A DNA stretch of 64,000 bases from positions 3,286,001-3,350,000 of the forward strand of contig NZ_OX419519.1 in assembly GCF_948472415.1 (NCBI RefSeq). The letters are read 5' to 3'. Under the pieces are notes generated by a model. The model searched no databases. It saw only the letters and a program-made list of their open reading frames with translations, and was not told the origin of the DNA. Shown here piece after piece: positions 1 through 8,357 of this stretch (positions within the stretch are counted from its first letter, which is position 1; each line of letters begins with the position of its first letter). The stretch is from Kitasatospora fiedleri (lineage in GTDB: Bacteria; Actinomycetota; Actinomycetes; Streptomycetales; Streptomycetaceae). The position numbers and the translations under genes were made by a program.

Positions 1-106
1 AGCGGATCCACTCGTCGTCGGTGTCGACCAGCGCCGAGAGATCGTCGTTGCTCAGGACCTTCGGCGGCTGGTGGTGGCCCAGCGCCATGATGCGGGAGGC
101 GGTCAT
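1..106 (-). CDS. Beta-ketoacyl-ACP synthase III-like protein, N-terminus only
   Basis: An ATG at 104-106 read leftward opens 35 codons that run off the left edge. The visible residues include GHHQPPKVLSNDDL and VDTDDEWIR, the characteristic opening of ketoacyl-ACP synthase III (FabH) enzymes, where the Asp-Glu-Trp-Ile segment lies well before the catalytic cysteine (outside the window). The family condenses an acyl-CoA starter with malonyl-ACP to begin fatty acid or polyketide chains. It lies 96 bp downstream of the L,D-transpeptidase gene and is read in the same direction. Whether it is the housekeeping FabH or a secondary KASIII cannot be told from this fragment. Confidence 0.75.
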   Translation of the reverse strand, partial: MTASRIMALGHHQPPKVLSNDDLSALVDTDDEWIR

Positions 107-202
107 ACAGCCACTCAACCGGGTTACCGGCGAGTCGGGAGGTGACGCCCTGACACAGGATCGGGTGCCGGAAGCTGTAGGTCCCTCACAACCGGCCCGC
201 GG

Positions 203-1120
203 TCAGGCGGCCAGCGACTGGGCGTCACCCATCATGATCATCGGGTGCAGCGCCGGGTCCAGGGTCCTGATCAGCTCGACCATGTGGTCCTCGGTCAGCG
301 AGACGCAGCCGTGGGTGGGGCCGCCGTGGTCGAGGTGCAGCCAGATGCCGCCGCCCTTGGCCGCGCCCTCCGGGTAGGTGGTGTCGAGCGGGGACTTGCC
401 CTCCACCCGGTTGTAGTTGATCGCCACCACGTAGTCGAAGGAGCCGGCCAGCGGTTCGTTGTTGAAGCCGCGTCCGGCCATCACGAAGTTCTTGTTCTCG
501 TCGTAGGGCAGCTTGGAGCCGGGGTCGGCCTTGCGGCCGCCGGCGTCGGTGAGCGAGAACAGGCCGATCGGGCTGCGCAGGTCGCCGGAGCGGTGGTCGG
601 CGGTCCAGCCCTTGTAGGCGTTGTGGGCGGGCCAGGTCTGGCCGGCCTGCCAGCTGCCGTCGTCGCCGCGGGTCCACAGCGTGACGGTGTTGTCCGAGGA
701 GTCCTTGCCCTGGCCGCTGGCGACCAGCAGCTGGCGGGTCTCGGCGGGGACCTTGGCCATCCAGTCGGCGCCGATGCCCGGGATGGCGGTGATCCGCTCC
801 CGGTCGGAGCGGTCCGCGGCGGGGGCCTCGGTGTGCTGCCCGGCGTCGGCGGCCTGCATCGGGACGACCTCGGGCGCGTGGTCGGGGGCGGCGCTGGCGG
901 TCTCGCTCTGGAAGCCCCGGCCCGGGCCGACGCTGAACCAGCCGGCCGCGAGGGCCAGCAGGGTCGCGGTGCCGACGGTGAGCTTGCGGACCCGGCGCTG
1001 CTTCGGTTTGCGGCGGCTGCGGCGGGCGGCGGCTCGGCCCTGGGGCTGCTCGGCCTCGTCCCGGCCGGACGGCGCGGCGGCCGGGCGGCGGTGCGAGGAG
1101 ACGCGATGGGAACCGGACAT
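203..1120 (-). CDS. L,D-transpeptidase (YkuD family), membrane anchored
   Basis: The product (305 aa from the chosen start) has a very basic Arg/Lys-rich cytoplasmic stretch, one hydrophobic segment (LTVGTATLLALAAGWFSVG) near residues 45-65, an Ala/Pro/Asp-rich linker and a C-terminal catalytic domain ending in the YkuD signature THGCVSL (His and Cys near residues 270 and 272). Members form 3-3 cross-links in peptidoglycan or attach proteins to it outside the membrane. The ATG at 1120 is preferred over in-frame starts further upstream because GGGAGGA lies at the right spacing before it. The catalytic segment is complete, so it is probably active. The partial FabH-like gene follows; mqnE lies behind it. 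Confidence 0.85.
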   Translation of the reverse strand: MSGSHRVSSHRRPAAAPSGRDEAEQPQGRAAARRSRRKPKQRRVRKLTVGTATLLALAAGWFSVGPGRGFQSETASAAPDHAPEVVPMQAADAGQHTEAPAADRSDRERITAIPGIGADWMAKVPAETRQLLVASGQGKDSSDNTVTLWTRGDDGSWQAGQTWPAHNAYKGWTADHRSGDLRSPIGLFSLTDAGGRKADPGSKLPYDENKNFVMAGRGFNNEPLAGSFDYVVAINYNRVEGKSPLDTTYPEGAAKGGGIWLHLDHGGPTHGCVSLTEDHMVELIRTLDPALHPMIMMGDAQSLAA

Positions 1121-1267
1121 GCGAACGATCCTCCCAGACCGCGGGGACGAGGTGGAACCCGGGCCGTGTGATGAGCCTGTGAGCATACGCGCCCAGGAAA
1201 CGTTTCTTCGGCTTCCCGACTGCCCCGGTGGTGCGTCTTCACCCCGTGCGCCGCCCGGAAACGTCCC

Positions 1268-1300
1268 GCGCCCGGTGGCCGGAAACCGGTCACCGGGCGC
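1268..1300 (-). terminator. Hairpin terminator after mqnE
   Basis: Two 15-base arms (1268-1282 and 1286-1300) pair around an AAA loop with a single G-U pair. The hairpin sits 16 bp past the mqnE stop codon and in front of the L,D-transpeptidase promoter region. Confidence 0.7.
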
Positions 1301-1316
1301 GTGGTCCGAACGGGGG

Positions 1317-2480
1317 TCAGAGGCGCATCGCCTGCGGGGTCTCCCGGCGGGCCAGGTCCGGCCCGTCGTACTCGCGGATGACCTCGTAGCGGGTGTTGCG
1401 CTCGACCGGGCGGAAGCCGGCGTCCCGGATCAGCTGGAGCAGGTCGTCGCGGCCCAGTTTGTTGGGGGTGCCGAAGTTGTCCGCGTCGTGGGTGATCTTG
1501 TACTCGACCACCGAGCCGTCCATGTCGTCCGCGCCGTGGCTGAGCGCCAGCTGGGCGGTGGTGACGCCGTGCATCACCCAGAACACCTTGACGTGCGGGA
1601 CGTTGTCGAACAGCAGGCGGGACACCGCGAAGGTCTTCAGCGCCTCGGCGCCGGTGGCCATCTCGGTGCGCGCCATCAGGCGGTTGCGGACCTTGCCGTC
1701 CTTGGAGTCGTGGAAGTCGTGCTGGTAGCGCAGCGGGATGAAGACCTGGAAGCCGCCGGTCTCGTCCTGCAGCTCGCGCAGCCGCAGCACGTGGTCGACC
1801 CGGTGGCGGGGCTCCTCGATGTGGCCGTAGAGCATGGTGGCCGGGGTCTTGAGGCCCTTCTCGTGCGCCAGGCGGTGGATGCGCGACCAGTCCTCCCAGT
1901 GGGTGTCATGGTCGACGATGTGCTGGCGGACCTCCCAGTCGAAGATCTCCGCGCCGCCGCCGGTCAGCGACTCCAGGCCGGCCTCGATCAGCTCGTCCAG
2001 GATCTCGCTCGCGCTCAGGCCGCTGATCCGCTCGAACCAGTGGATCTCGGTGGCGGTGAACGCCTTCAGCGAGACGTTCGGCAGCGCGGCCTTCAACTCC
2101 CGGAGCGAGCGCGGGTAGTAGCGCCACGGCAGCGTCGGGTGCAGGCCGTTGACGATGTGCAGCTCGGTCAGCGACTCCGACTCCATCGCCTTGGCGAGCC
2201 GGACGGCCTCCTCGATCCGCATCGTGTACGCGTCCTTCTCGCCCGGCTTGCGCTGGAACGAGCAGTACGCGCAGGAGGCGCTGCACACGTTGGTCATGTT
2301 CAGGTGGCGGTTGACGTTGAAGTGGACGACGTCGCCGTTCTTCCGCGTCCGCACGTGGTGCGCCAGGCCGCCCAGCCAGGCCAGGTCGTCGCTCGCGTAG
2401 AGCGCGATCCCGTCCTCGCGGGTCAGCCGCTCACCGGCGTAGACCTTCGCCTCCAGCTCGCGCTTGAGCCCTGCGTCCAT
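1317..2480 (-). CDS. mqnE: Aminofutalosine synthase MqnE (radical SAM)
   Basis: This 387-aa protein carries the radical SAM cluster motif CSASCAYC (Cys66, Cys70, Cys73) and full-length similarity to MqnE, which joins an S-adenosylmethionine-derived adenosyl radical to 3-enolpyruvyl benzoate to make 6-amino-6-deoxyfutalosine. This is an early step of the futalosine route to menaquinone, the only respiratory quinone of these bacteria. AGAGGAGG is well placed before the ATG at 2480. The related cofactor and prenylation genes (ubiX, mqnP, ubiD) lie within 7 kb on the same strand, an arrangement familiar in Streptomyces. The paralogue MqnC is the main alternative, but length and gene context favour MqnE. 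Confidence 0.93.
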   Translation of the reverse strand: MDAGLKRELEAKVYAGERLTREDGIALYASDDLAWLGGLAHHVRTRKNGDVVHFNVNRHLNMTNVCSASCAYCSFQRKPGEKDAYTMRIEEAVRLAKAMESESLTELHIVNGLHPTLPWRYYPRSLRELKAALPNVSLKAFTATEIHWFERISGLSASEILDELIEAGLESLTGGGAEIFDWEVRQHIVDHDTHWEDWSRIHRLAHEKGLKTPATMLYGHIEEPRHRVDHVLRLRELQDETGGFQVFIPLRYQHDFHDSKDGKVRNRLMARTEMATGAEALKTFAVSRLLFDNVPHVKVFWVMHGVTTAQLALSHGADDMDGSVVEYKITHDADNFGTPNKLGRDDLLQLIRDAGFRPVERNTRYEVIREYDGPDLARRETPQAMRL

Positions 2481-2533
2481 GCGGTGCTCCGCCTCCTCTG
2501 GACTTCGATTCGTTGCCGGGACCGAGACTACGC

Positions 2534-3496
2534 CTAGGCGGCGAGCAGTTCGGCCAGCAGGGCGGGGTCGAGGTTGCCGCCGCTGACGACCGCGGCGAAC
2601 ACCCGTCCGCCCAGCTCACCGGCCCGGTGGAAGTAGGCAGCGGGGGCGACCGCGCCGGAGGGCTCGGCGACCAGCCGGCCGCGGCGGGCCAGCAGGGCGA
2701 CGGTGGCGCGGATCTCGTCCTCGGAGACCGTGACGATGTCGTCCACGTAGGCGGTGAGGTGCTCGAACGGCAGGACGCCCACCGACGGGGTGCGCAGGCC
2801 GTCGGCGATGGTGCGGTAGGTGTCGGCGACCGGCCAGGCGGTGCGGACGCCCTCGCGCAGGCTCTGCCGGGCGTCCGCCGCCAGCTCCGGCTCCACGCCG
2901 ACCACCCGGACGCCCGGGCAGGCCAGCTTGAGCGCGGCGGCCGTCCCGGAGATCAGCCCGCCGCCGGAGACCGGCACCAGCACGGTGTCCAGCTCGTCCG
3001 GGGCGTCCTCGGCGATCTCCAGGCCGACCGTGCCCTGGCCCGCGATGATGTACGGGTCGTCGTAGGGCGGCACCCAGACGTAGCCGTGCGCGGCGGCCAG
3101 TTCGGCCGGGACGGTGTCGCGCTCCTCGGCGGTCACGACCACCACCTCGGCGCCGAACGCGCGGGTGTTCTCGATCTTCACGGCGGGCGAGGTGTCGGGC
3201 ATCACGATCACCGCCTTGACGCCGAGCCGCCGGGCCGCGTACGCCACCGCCTGGGCGTGGTTGCCGCTGGACTGGGCGACCACTCCCCTGGCCCGCTCCT
3301 CGGCGGTGAGCGCGGCCAGCCGGTTCATCGCCCCGCGGACCTTGAACGCCCCGGTCGGCTGGAGGCTCTCCGGCTTCAGCCAGAGCCGCCGCCCGCCGTC
3401 CGCCGCCCACGGGCAGGGCAGCAGCGGGGTGCGCACCGCCGTGCCGGCGATCCGGCGTTGGGCGGCGCGCAGGTCTTCCAGGTCGACCAGGGTCAC
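2534..3496 (-). CDS. Threonine/serine dehydratase, PLP-dependent
   Basis: The 320-aa product is a fold-type II PLP enzyme: the cofactor lysine is in GAFKVRGA (Lys52), followed by SSGNHAQ and the glycine-rich phosphate loop VPVSGGGLISG. Such enzymes deaminate L-threonine or L-serine to a 2-oxoacid and ammonia. There is no C-terminal ACT domain, so it resembles catabolic or serine-racemase-like members rather than feedback-inhibited IlvA. It is transcribed toward mqnE and follows an Lrp/AsnC regulator gene after about 40 bp, which may control it. Substrate preference is not determinable from sequence. Confidence 0.88.
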   Translation of the reverse strand: MTLVDLEDLRAAQRRIAGTAVRTPLLPCPWAADGGRRLWLKPESLQPTGAFKVRGAMNRLAALTAEERARGVVAQSSGNHAQAVAYAARRLGVKAVIVMPDTSPAVKIENTRAFGAEVVVVTAEERDTVPAELAAAHGYVWVPPYDDPYIIAGQGTVGLEIAEDAPDELDTVLVPVSGGGLISGTAAALKLACPGVRVVGVEPELAADARQSLREGVRTAWPVADTYRTIADGLRTPSVGVLPFEHLTAYVDDIVTVSEDEIRATVALLARRGRLVAEPSGAVAPAAYFHRAGELGGRVFAAVVSGGNLDPALLAELLAA

Positions 3497-3536
3497 GGCG
3501 GGGGCTCCTCGGCGGCTGACGGCGGGTGGGAGGAGC

Positions 3537-3998
3537 TTATTCGGCGAGGTGGAGCGGGAGTTCGCTGACCCGGTTCTCCCACTTGGTGGAGAGCACCACC
3601 GTGGTCCGGGTGCGCGCCACCCCCTTGGTGCCGGACAGCCGCTTGACCACCGACTCCAGGCCCTCCACGTCCGGCACCCGGACCTTGAGCATGTACGAGT
3701 CGTCGCCCGCGATGAACCAGCAGTCCTCGACCTCCGGGAGGTCCTTCAGCCGGTGCGAGACGTCGTCGTGGTCGGCCGCGTCGGTGAGCTGGAGGCCGAT
3801 CAGGGCCGTCACCCCGTAGCCGAGCGTCGCCGGGTTGACCGTCGCCCGGTAGCCGGTGATCACGCCGGCCTGCTCCAGCCGGTTGATCCGGTCCGTCACG
3901 CTCGGACCGGACAGGCCCACCAGGCGGCCCAGCTCGGCGTACGAGGCGCGGCCGTTCTCCCGGAGTGCCTGGATGAGCTGTCTGTCCACAGAGTCCAT
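3537..3998 (-). CDS. Lrp/AsnC family transcriptional regulator
   Basis: A 153-aa protein with an N-terminal helix-turn-helix (ASYAELGRLVGLSGPSVTDR, about residues 19-38) and a C-terminal RAM/AsnC ligand-binding domain. The family binds amino acids or related ligands as oligomers. The ATG at 3998 (MDSVDRQLIQ) is chosen over an upstream in-frame start at 4034 because the family normally begins three to five residues before the first helix and GGAAGGA lies just upstream. It is followed by the threonine dehydratase, an obvious candidate target. A regulator of this family sits between mqnE and ubiX in other Streptomyces as well. Confidence 0.9.
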   Translation of the reverse strand: MDSVDRQLIQALRENGRASYAELGRLVGLSGPSVTDRINRLEQAGVITGYRATVNPATLGYGVTALIGLQLTDAADHDDVSHRLKDLPEVEDCWFIAGDDSYMLKVRVPDVEGLESVVKRLSGTKGVARTRTTVVLSTKWENRVSELPLHLAE

Positions 3999-4116
3999 TG
4001 CCTGCCGCGTCCTTCCGAACCTCACCAGAACCACAGATCATTATCCGGAATCCAAGGCGCTGCGCGCCGCTCAACCCGGGTATCCCAGAGAACATACTCT
4101 CCCGTCACGTGCCCGC

Positions 4117-4794
4117 TCACTCACCCCGGCGCGGCCGTGTTCCGGGGCGGTCCTCCGGGGTGCTCGCGGCCTCGCCCAGGGCGCCCGACCAGCGGCGGTA
4201 CAGCGTGTGCGGGACGGCCACCGCGTCCAGCACCCGGCCGGCCACGAAGTCCACCAGCTCGCGGGCGGTCGAGCCCCCCGCGTAGAAGCCGGGGGACGCC
4301 GGGAGGACGACCGCGCCCTGCTCGTCCAGCGCCACCAGGTGGCGCAGCGTGCTGCCGGTCAGCGGGGTCTCGCGCAGGCAGAGCACCAGCGGGCGGCGCT
4401 CCTTGAGGGTGACGGACGCGGTGCGCTGGAGCAGGTCCTTGGACAGGCCCAGCGCGATGCCGGCCGCGGCGCCGGTGGTGGCCGGGACGACCAGCATGCC
4501 CTTCGCGGGGTACGAGCCGGAGGACGGGCCCGCAGCGAAGTCCCCGGCCGGCCAGTGGCGGACGTCGTGCAGCCGCGACTCGTCGGTGCCGAGCCAGGCG
4601 GCCAGGTCGGCGCGCCAGTGCGCGTCGCGGAAGGAGATGCCCGTCTCGTCCAGGATGGTCAGCCGCGCCGCCCGGCTGACGATCAGGTCGACGGGCTCCC
4701 CGGCGTCCAGCAGTGCGCGGATCACCGAGGCGGCGTAGGGGGTGCCGCTGGCGCCGGACACGCCGACGACCCAGGGCTTGCGGGTGGGGCTCAT
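4117..4794 (-). CDS. ubiX: UbiX-type flavin prenyltransferase
   Basis: This 225-aa protein starts with the UbiX flavin-binding segment VVGVSGASGTPYA and retains VPATTGAAAGIALG and the later RETPLT segment seen in the family. UbiX prenylates FMN to make the prenyl-FMN cofactor needed by UbiD decarboxylases, and a UbiD-type menaquinone decarboxylase is encoded at 8358-9815. In the futalosine-pathway literature this homologue has been called MqnM. An in-frame ATG three codons upstream (4803) is an equally possible start; neither has a strong ribosome binding site. It is divergent from the cyclase-family gene. Confidence 0.9.
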   Translation of the reverse strand: MSPTRKPWVVGVSGASGTPYAASVIRALLDAGEPVDLIVSRAARLTILDETGISFRDAHWRADLAAWLGTDESRLHDVRHWPAGDFAAGPSSGSYPAKGMLVVPATTGAAAGIALGLSKDLLQRTASVTLKERRPLVLCLRETPLTGSTLRHLVALDEQGAVVLPASPGFYAGGSTARELVDFVAGRVLDAVAVPHTLYRRWSGALGEAASTPEDRPGTRPRRGE

Positions 4795-4887
4795 GGTTCC
4801 CATTGTGGGGCGCGCGGTCCGGGCGGCCGGGGCGCGCGGCGGTCCGGCGAGCCGCCGGTCGGCGGGTTTTCGGGTCAGAATGGCCGC

Positions 4888-5628
4888 ATGGCAGCGGAGT
4901 TGGTGGACCTGACGCATCCGGTGGTGTCCGGGATGCCGGTGTACCCGGGGGACCCGGGCGTCGAGTTGCGGGCGGCGTTGACGGTGGCGGACGAGGGGGT
5001 GAACGTGCTGGCGGTGCACCTGGGGTCGCAGACCGGGACGCACGTGGACGCGCCGTACCACCTGGACGTGCGGTGGCCGACCCTGGACGGGCTGCCGCTG
5101 GAGCTGTTCACCGGGCCCGCGGTGGTGGTGGACCTGCGGGGGCTGTCGGCCCGGGCGGTGGTGACGGCGGAGCACCTCGCGCCGGCGCTCGCGGTCTCGG
5201 GGCCGGGGACGGTGTTGCTGCTGGCGACGGGGTGGCCGCGGTACTGGGGGACGGACCGGTACTTCGCGCACCCGTACCTGGCCCGGGAGGCGGCGGAGGC
5301 CATCGTCGCGGCGGGGGTCCGGACGGTCGGGATCGACGCGCTGTCGGTGGACCCGACGCCGGACCCGGGGCCGCTGGACCCGGAGATAGCGAGCCTGCTG
5401 GCCGAGTTGGCGGACGAGCACGACCCGGAGCCGGAGCAGGCGACGCTGGTGGCGCACCGGGTGCTGCTGGGGCCGGAGGGCGGCGGGGTGATCGCGGAGA
5501 ACCTGACGGACCTGTCGGCGCTGCTGGCGGCGCAGGAGGCCGGCCGGCCGGTGGAGGTGTCGCTGTTCCCGCTGCGGCTGACGGCGGCGGACGGGGCGCC
5601 GGTGCGGGCGGTGGCCCGGATCGGGTGA
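4888..5628 (+). CDS. Cyclase family protein (kynurenine formamidase-like fold)
   Basis: The 246-aa product has the cyclase-family (PF04199) metal-binding motif QTGTHVDAPYH near residues 48-58 and a long matching body including GIDALSVDP. Members are metal-dependent hydrolases that include kynurenine formamidase and polyketide-associated cyclases; the actual substrate is unknown here. The ATG at 4888 gives the canonical VDLTHPVVSGMPVYPGDP opening. It stands alone, divergent from ubiX and ahead of the MOSC gene, with a dre-like palindrome in the gap that follows. Confidence 0.85.
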   Translation: MAAELVDLTHPVVSGMPVYPGDPGVELRAALTVADEGVNVLAVHLGSQTGTHVDAPYHLDVRWPTLDGLPLELFTGPAVVVDLRGLSARAVVTAEHLAPALAVSGPGTVLLLATGWPRYWGTDRYFAHPYLAREAAEAIVAAGVRTVGIDALSVDPTPDPGPLDPEIASLLAELADEHDPEPEQATLVAHRVLLGPEGGGVIAENLTDLSALLAAQEAGRPVEVSLFPLRLTAADGAPVRAVARIG

Positions 5629-5662
5629 GCGGGGCGCCAACGGACCACCCGCTTCCGGGACT

Positions 5663-5674
5663 TGGTCTAGACCA
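5663..5674. promoter_or_regulatory. DasR-responsive element (dre)-like palindrome
   Basis: TGGTCTAGACCA is a perfect 12-bp palindrome identical to the central 12 bases of the DasR consensus (ACTGGTCTAGACCAGT). It ends 29 bp before the ATG of the MOSC gene, a position suited to repression. The two outer bases on each side do not match. Confidence 0.55.
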
Positions 5675-5703
5675 TCCCGGGAGCGCCCCGCTAGGCTCCC
5701 GCC

Positions 5704-6414
5704 ATGTCTGAGATCGTCGGTGTGGTCGAGCGCCTGTGGCGCTACCCCGTGAAGTCCACGGGCGGCGAACTGCTCGACTCCGTCGAGGTCGAGGAGCGCG
5801 GCCTGGTCGGCGACCGGCTGTACGCGGTGCGCGACGGGGCCGGGAAGTTCGGGTCGGGGAAGAACACCCGGCGCTTCCGGCGGATGGACGGCCTGCTGCG
5901 GCTGAGCGCCCGGCTGGGCTCGCGGATCGACGGCCCGGAGCTGTTCGACCCGCTGGGGATGGCGGTGCCGGACCCGGACGCCTTCCTGCGCGCCTACCTG
6001 GAGCAGGAGGACGTGGCGCTGGCCCGCGAGGACACGGTGTCGCACTTCGACGAGCTGCCGGTGAGCGTGCTGACCACCGCCACCCTGGACTGGGTCGCGC
6101 AGGCGGTGCCCTCGGCGGTGGTGGACGAGCGCCGGTTCCGGCCGAACGTGCTGCTGCGCACCCCGCCGGGGACGCCGCCGTTCAGCGAGGACAAGTGGTT
6201 CGGCCGGGAGGGCCGGGTGGAGGGCGGGGCGCGGCTGGCGTTCGTCCGGGCCAGCGTGCGGTGCGCGATGGTCGGGGCGGCGCAGCCCGGGCTGCCGCAC
6301 GCGCCGGAGATCCTGAAGACCATCGCGCACGAGCGGGACACCGAGCTGGCCGCGCTGGCCACGGTGGCGCGGCCGGGCCCGCTGCGGATCGGGGACGTGC
6401 TCGCGCTGGTGTGA
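5704..6414 (+). CDS. MOSC domain-containing protein
   Basis: This 236-aa protein has the N-terminal beta-barrel of MOSC proteins (LWRYPVKSTGGELLD and ERGLVGDRLYAV) followed by the MOSC sulfur-carrier domain with RFRPNVLL. The family is related to molybdenum cofactor sulfurases and to the mARC/YcbX reductases that handle N-hydroxylated compounds. No separate ferredoxin domain is present, and the conserved cysteine of the mARC type appears only as the CAMVG segment near the C-terminus. A dre-like palindrome directly upstream suggests possible control by DasR and amino sugar supply. Confidence 0.85.
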   Translation: MSEIVGVVERLWRYPVKSTGGELLDSVEVEERGLVGDRLYAVRDGAGKFGSGKNTRRFRRMDGLLRLSARLGSRIDGPELFDPLGMAVPDPDAFLRAYLEQEDVALAREDTVSHFDELPVSVLTTATLDWVAQAVPSAVVDERRFRPNVLLRTPPGTPPFSEDKWFGREGRVEGGARLAFVRASVRCAMVGAAQPGLPHAPEILKTIAHERDTELAALATVARPGPLRIGDVLALV

Positions 6415-6463
6415 CGGCCGGGGCGGGACCGGGGCCGGGGCCGGGACCGCGCGGGTGGCGGGC

Positions 6464-6841
6464 TCAGGACGGGTGGCGGGCGACCAGGCAGAACGGGTGG
6501 CCGGCCGGGTCGGTGCAGACCGTCCAGCGCTCGTGCCGGTCCTTGGCCTCGGCGCCGAGGGCGACCGCCCCGGCCTCGGCGGCGGCGAGGTCGTCGACCT
6601 CGATGTCGAGGTGCAGCTGCTGCGGGTGGGCGGGGTCGGGCCAGATCGGCGGGCGGTAGTCCTCGACCCGCTGGAAGGCGAGCACCCGGCCGTCGGGCAG
6701 GTGCACGGTGGACCAGTCCTCGTCCAGCGACCAGCGCGGGTCGGGCCGGTCGGCCTCGCCGCCGAGCAGGGCGGCGTAGAACTGGGCCAGGCCCGCCGGG
6801 TAGTGGCAGTCCAGCACCACGCACTGCAGTGTGCCGATCAT
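6464..6841 (-). CDS. VOC (glyoxalase/dioxygenase fold) family protein
   Basis: The 125-aa product shows the paired beta-alpha-beta-beta-beta pattern of the vicinal oxygen chelate superfamily: QCVVLDCHYPAGLAQFYAALLG at the N-terminus, LHLDIEVDDL in the middle and TDPAGHPFCLV at the end. Single-domain members act as dimers and include resistance proteins and lyases, but no substrate can be assigned. It converges on the MOSC gene, leaving 49 bp between the two stops. Confidence 0.85.
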   Translation of the reverse strand: MIGTLQCVVLDCHYPAGLAQFYAALLGGEADRPDPRWSLDEDWSTVHLPDGRVLAFQRVEDYRPPIWPDPAHPQQLHLDIEVDDLAAAEAGAVALGAEAKDRHERWTVCTDPAGHPFCLVARHPS

Positions 6842-7375
6842 CGTGTTCCCCGTTCCGCTCGTGGTGGCCCCCGCGTCCCAGCATGGCGCACCGCCGCGGC
6901 GGGTGGCGGTTCATCCGGCGGGGGCGGCGTCCGCGCGGGCGGGGGCGGTGCCCACGGGCCGTCAGGTGGCGCGCCGGTGCGGCGACGGAAACCGGCGCGC
7001 TGCCGCACGAGGACGTACCGGCAAGGGAGTTCGGGGCGGCGCGGACCCGCCGCTCCCCGGGCCCCTGTTCTCCGTCCTCCGTCCTCTTCCTCCGTCCTCC
7101 GCTCCGTCCGGCTCAGAGGCCGAGATCGCCGCCGGGGAGGTAGCGGGTGGGGACGTCGGAGAGGGTGGGGCGGAGCAGGGGGTCGAGCGTCGCGGGGGCG
7201 GGCGGGGTGCCGAAGGGCGCGGCGACCACGGGAGGTGCGGCGTCCGCGGGTGGGGGACGCGCGTGCCCACTGCCCCGGGGACGGGGCTCGGGGCTCGGGG
7301 CTCGGCCGGCGGATGTGGCCGGACGCACGGCAGGGGCGCGCGGAGTGCCTCCGCGCGCCCCTGCCGGTACGGCCG
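6842..7375. other. Gene-poor interval with one terminator
   Basis: This 534-bp interval lies between the VOC gene and mqnP. Apart from the hairpin at 7329-7365 I find no supported gene. A leftward open frame ends at 7113 with PTLSDVPTRYLPGGDLGL, which looks protein-like, but it has no plausible start with a ribosome binding site, so it is not called. Confidence 0.5.
7329..7365 (-). terminator. Perfect 17-bp hairpin terminator after mqnP
   Basis: Arms 7329-7345 and 7349-7365 are perfectly complementary with a 3-base loop. It begins 10 bp beyond the mqnP stop. Confidence 0.85.
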
Positions 7376-8278
7376 TCAGACCGTCAGGCCGCGGCTGACC
7401 AGGTCGATCAGCGCGAAGACGAACAGCGAGATGCCCACGAAGCCGTTGGTGGAGAAGAACGCCCGGTTCAGCCGGGACAGGTCGTGCGGCTTGACGATGG
7501 TGTGCTCGTAGACGAACGCGCCGGCCACCACCGCGAGTCCGCACCAGAAGAACGCGCCCGCGTCGGTCAGCACCGCGTACCAGGCCAGCAGGGCGGTGGT
7601 GAGGGCGTGGCAGACCCGGGCGCCGGTGATCGCGGCGGGGACGCCGAACCGGGCCGGGACGGAGCGGACGCCCGTGCCGCGGTCGGCCGCGACGTCCTGG
7701 CAGGCGTAGATCAGGTCGAAGCCGCCGATCCAGATGCCGACCGCGAGGCCGAGCACCGCCGCCTCCCAGGACCAGCTGCCGGTGACGGCCAGCCAGGCGC
7801 CGATCGGGCCCATCGCCTGGGCCAGGCCCAGGATCGCCTGCGGGAAGTCGGTGAACCGCTTGCCGTACGGGTAGACCACCATCGGGACGACGGCGACCGG
7901 CGCCAGCAGCAGGCAGAGCGGGTTGAGCAGCGCCGCCGAGCCGAGGAAGACCACCAGGGCGATCGCCGAGCCGAGGTACGCGGTGCGCAGCGAGACCGCG
8001 CCGGTGACGAGTTCGCGGTTGGCGGTGCGCGGGTTCCGGGCGTCGATCTCGCGGTCGATGATCCGGTTGGCGGCCATCGCGAAGGTGCGCAGGCCGACCA
8101 TGCAGACGGTGACCAGCAGCAGTTCGCCCCAGTGCACCGACTTGTCGGCGAGGAACATCGCGGTCAGCGCGGCGGTGTAGGCGAAGGGCAGCGCGAAGAC
8201 CGAGTGCTCGATGGCGACCAGGCGCAGGAAGGCCCTGGTCCGGCTCGGCGGGGCCTCGAAGACGTCGGCGGTGGTCAC
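7376..8278 (-). CDS. mqnP: UbiA-family prenyltransferase of menaquinone synthesis (MqnP)
   Basis: A 300-aa integral membrane protein with eight or nine hydrophobic segments and the two Asp-rich motifs of UbiA enzymes: NRIIDREID (about residues 71-79) and DLIYACQD (about 188-195), which bind Mg-prenyl diphosphate. It attaches the polyprenyl tail to the naphthoate intermediate of the futalosine pathway in the membrane. The start is GTG at 8278, supported by GGAG eight bases upstream. The ubiD-type decarboxylase gene lies 79 bp upstream on the same strand and a perfect hairpin follows, so the two probably form a short operon. Confidence 0.92.
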   Translation of the reverse strand: MTTADVFEAPPSRTRAFLRLVAIEHSVFALPFAYTAALTAMFLADKSVHWGELLLVTVCMVGLRTFAMAANRIIDREIDARNPRTANRELVTGAVSLRTAYLGSAIALVVFLGSAALLNPLCLLLAPVAVVPMVVYPYGKRFTDFPQAILGLAQAMGPIGAWLAVTGSWSWEAAVLGLAVGIWIGGFDLIYACQDVAADRGTGVRSVPARFGVPAAITGARVCHALTTALLAWYAVLTDAGAFFWCGLAVVAGAFVYEHTIVKPHDLSRLNRAFFSTNGFVGISLFVFALIDLVSRGLTV

Positions 8279-8357
8279 AGTGCGTACTCCGGCTGACCCC
8301 CGCGGGCACGGGGAAGGGCTTCCTGCGTCTCGGTCACGTCCGGCAGGCTATCGGTTC

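Noticed and set aside
7113..7328. Possible small leftward gene ending in PTLSDVPTRYLPGGDLGL
   Set aside because: The C-terminal residues look protein-like but no start codon with a ribosome binding site is in frame, and it would begin inside or beyond the mqnP terminator.
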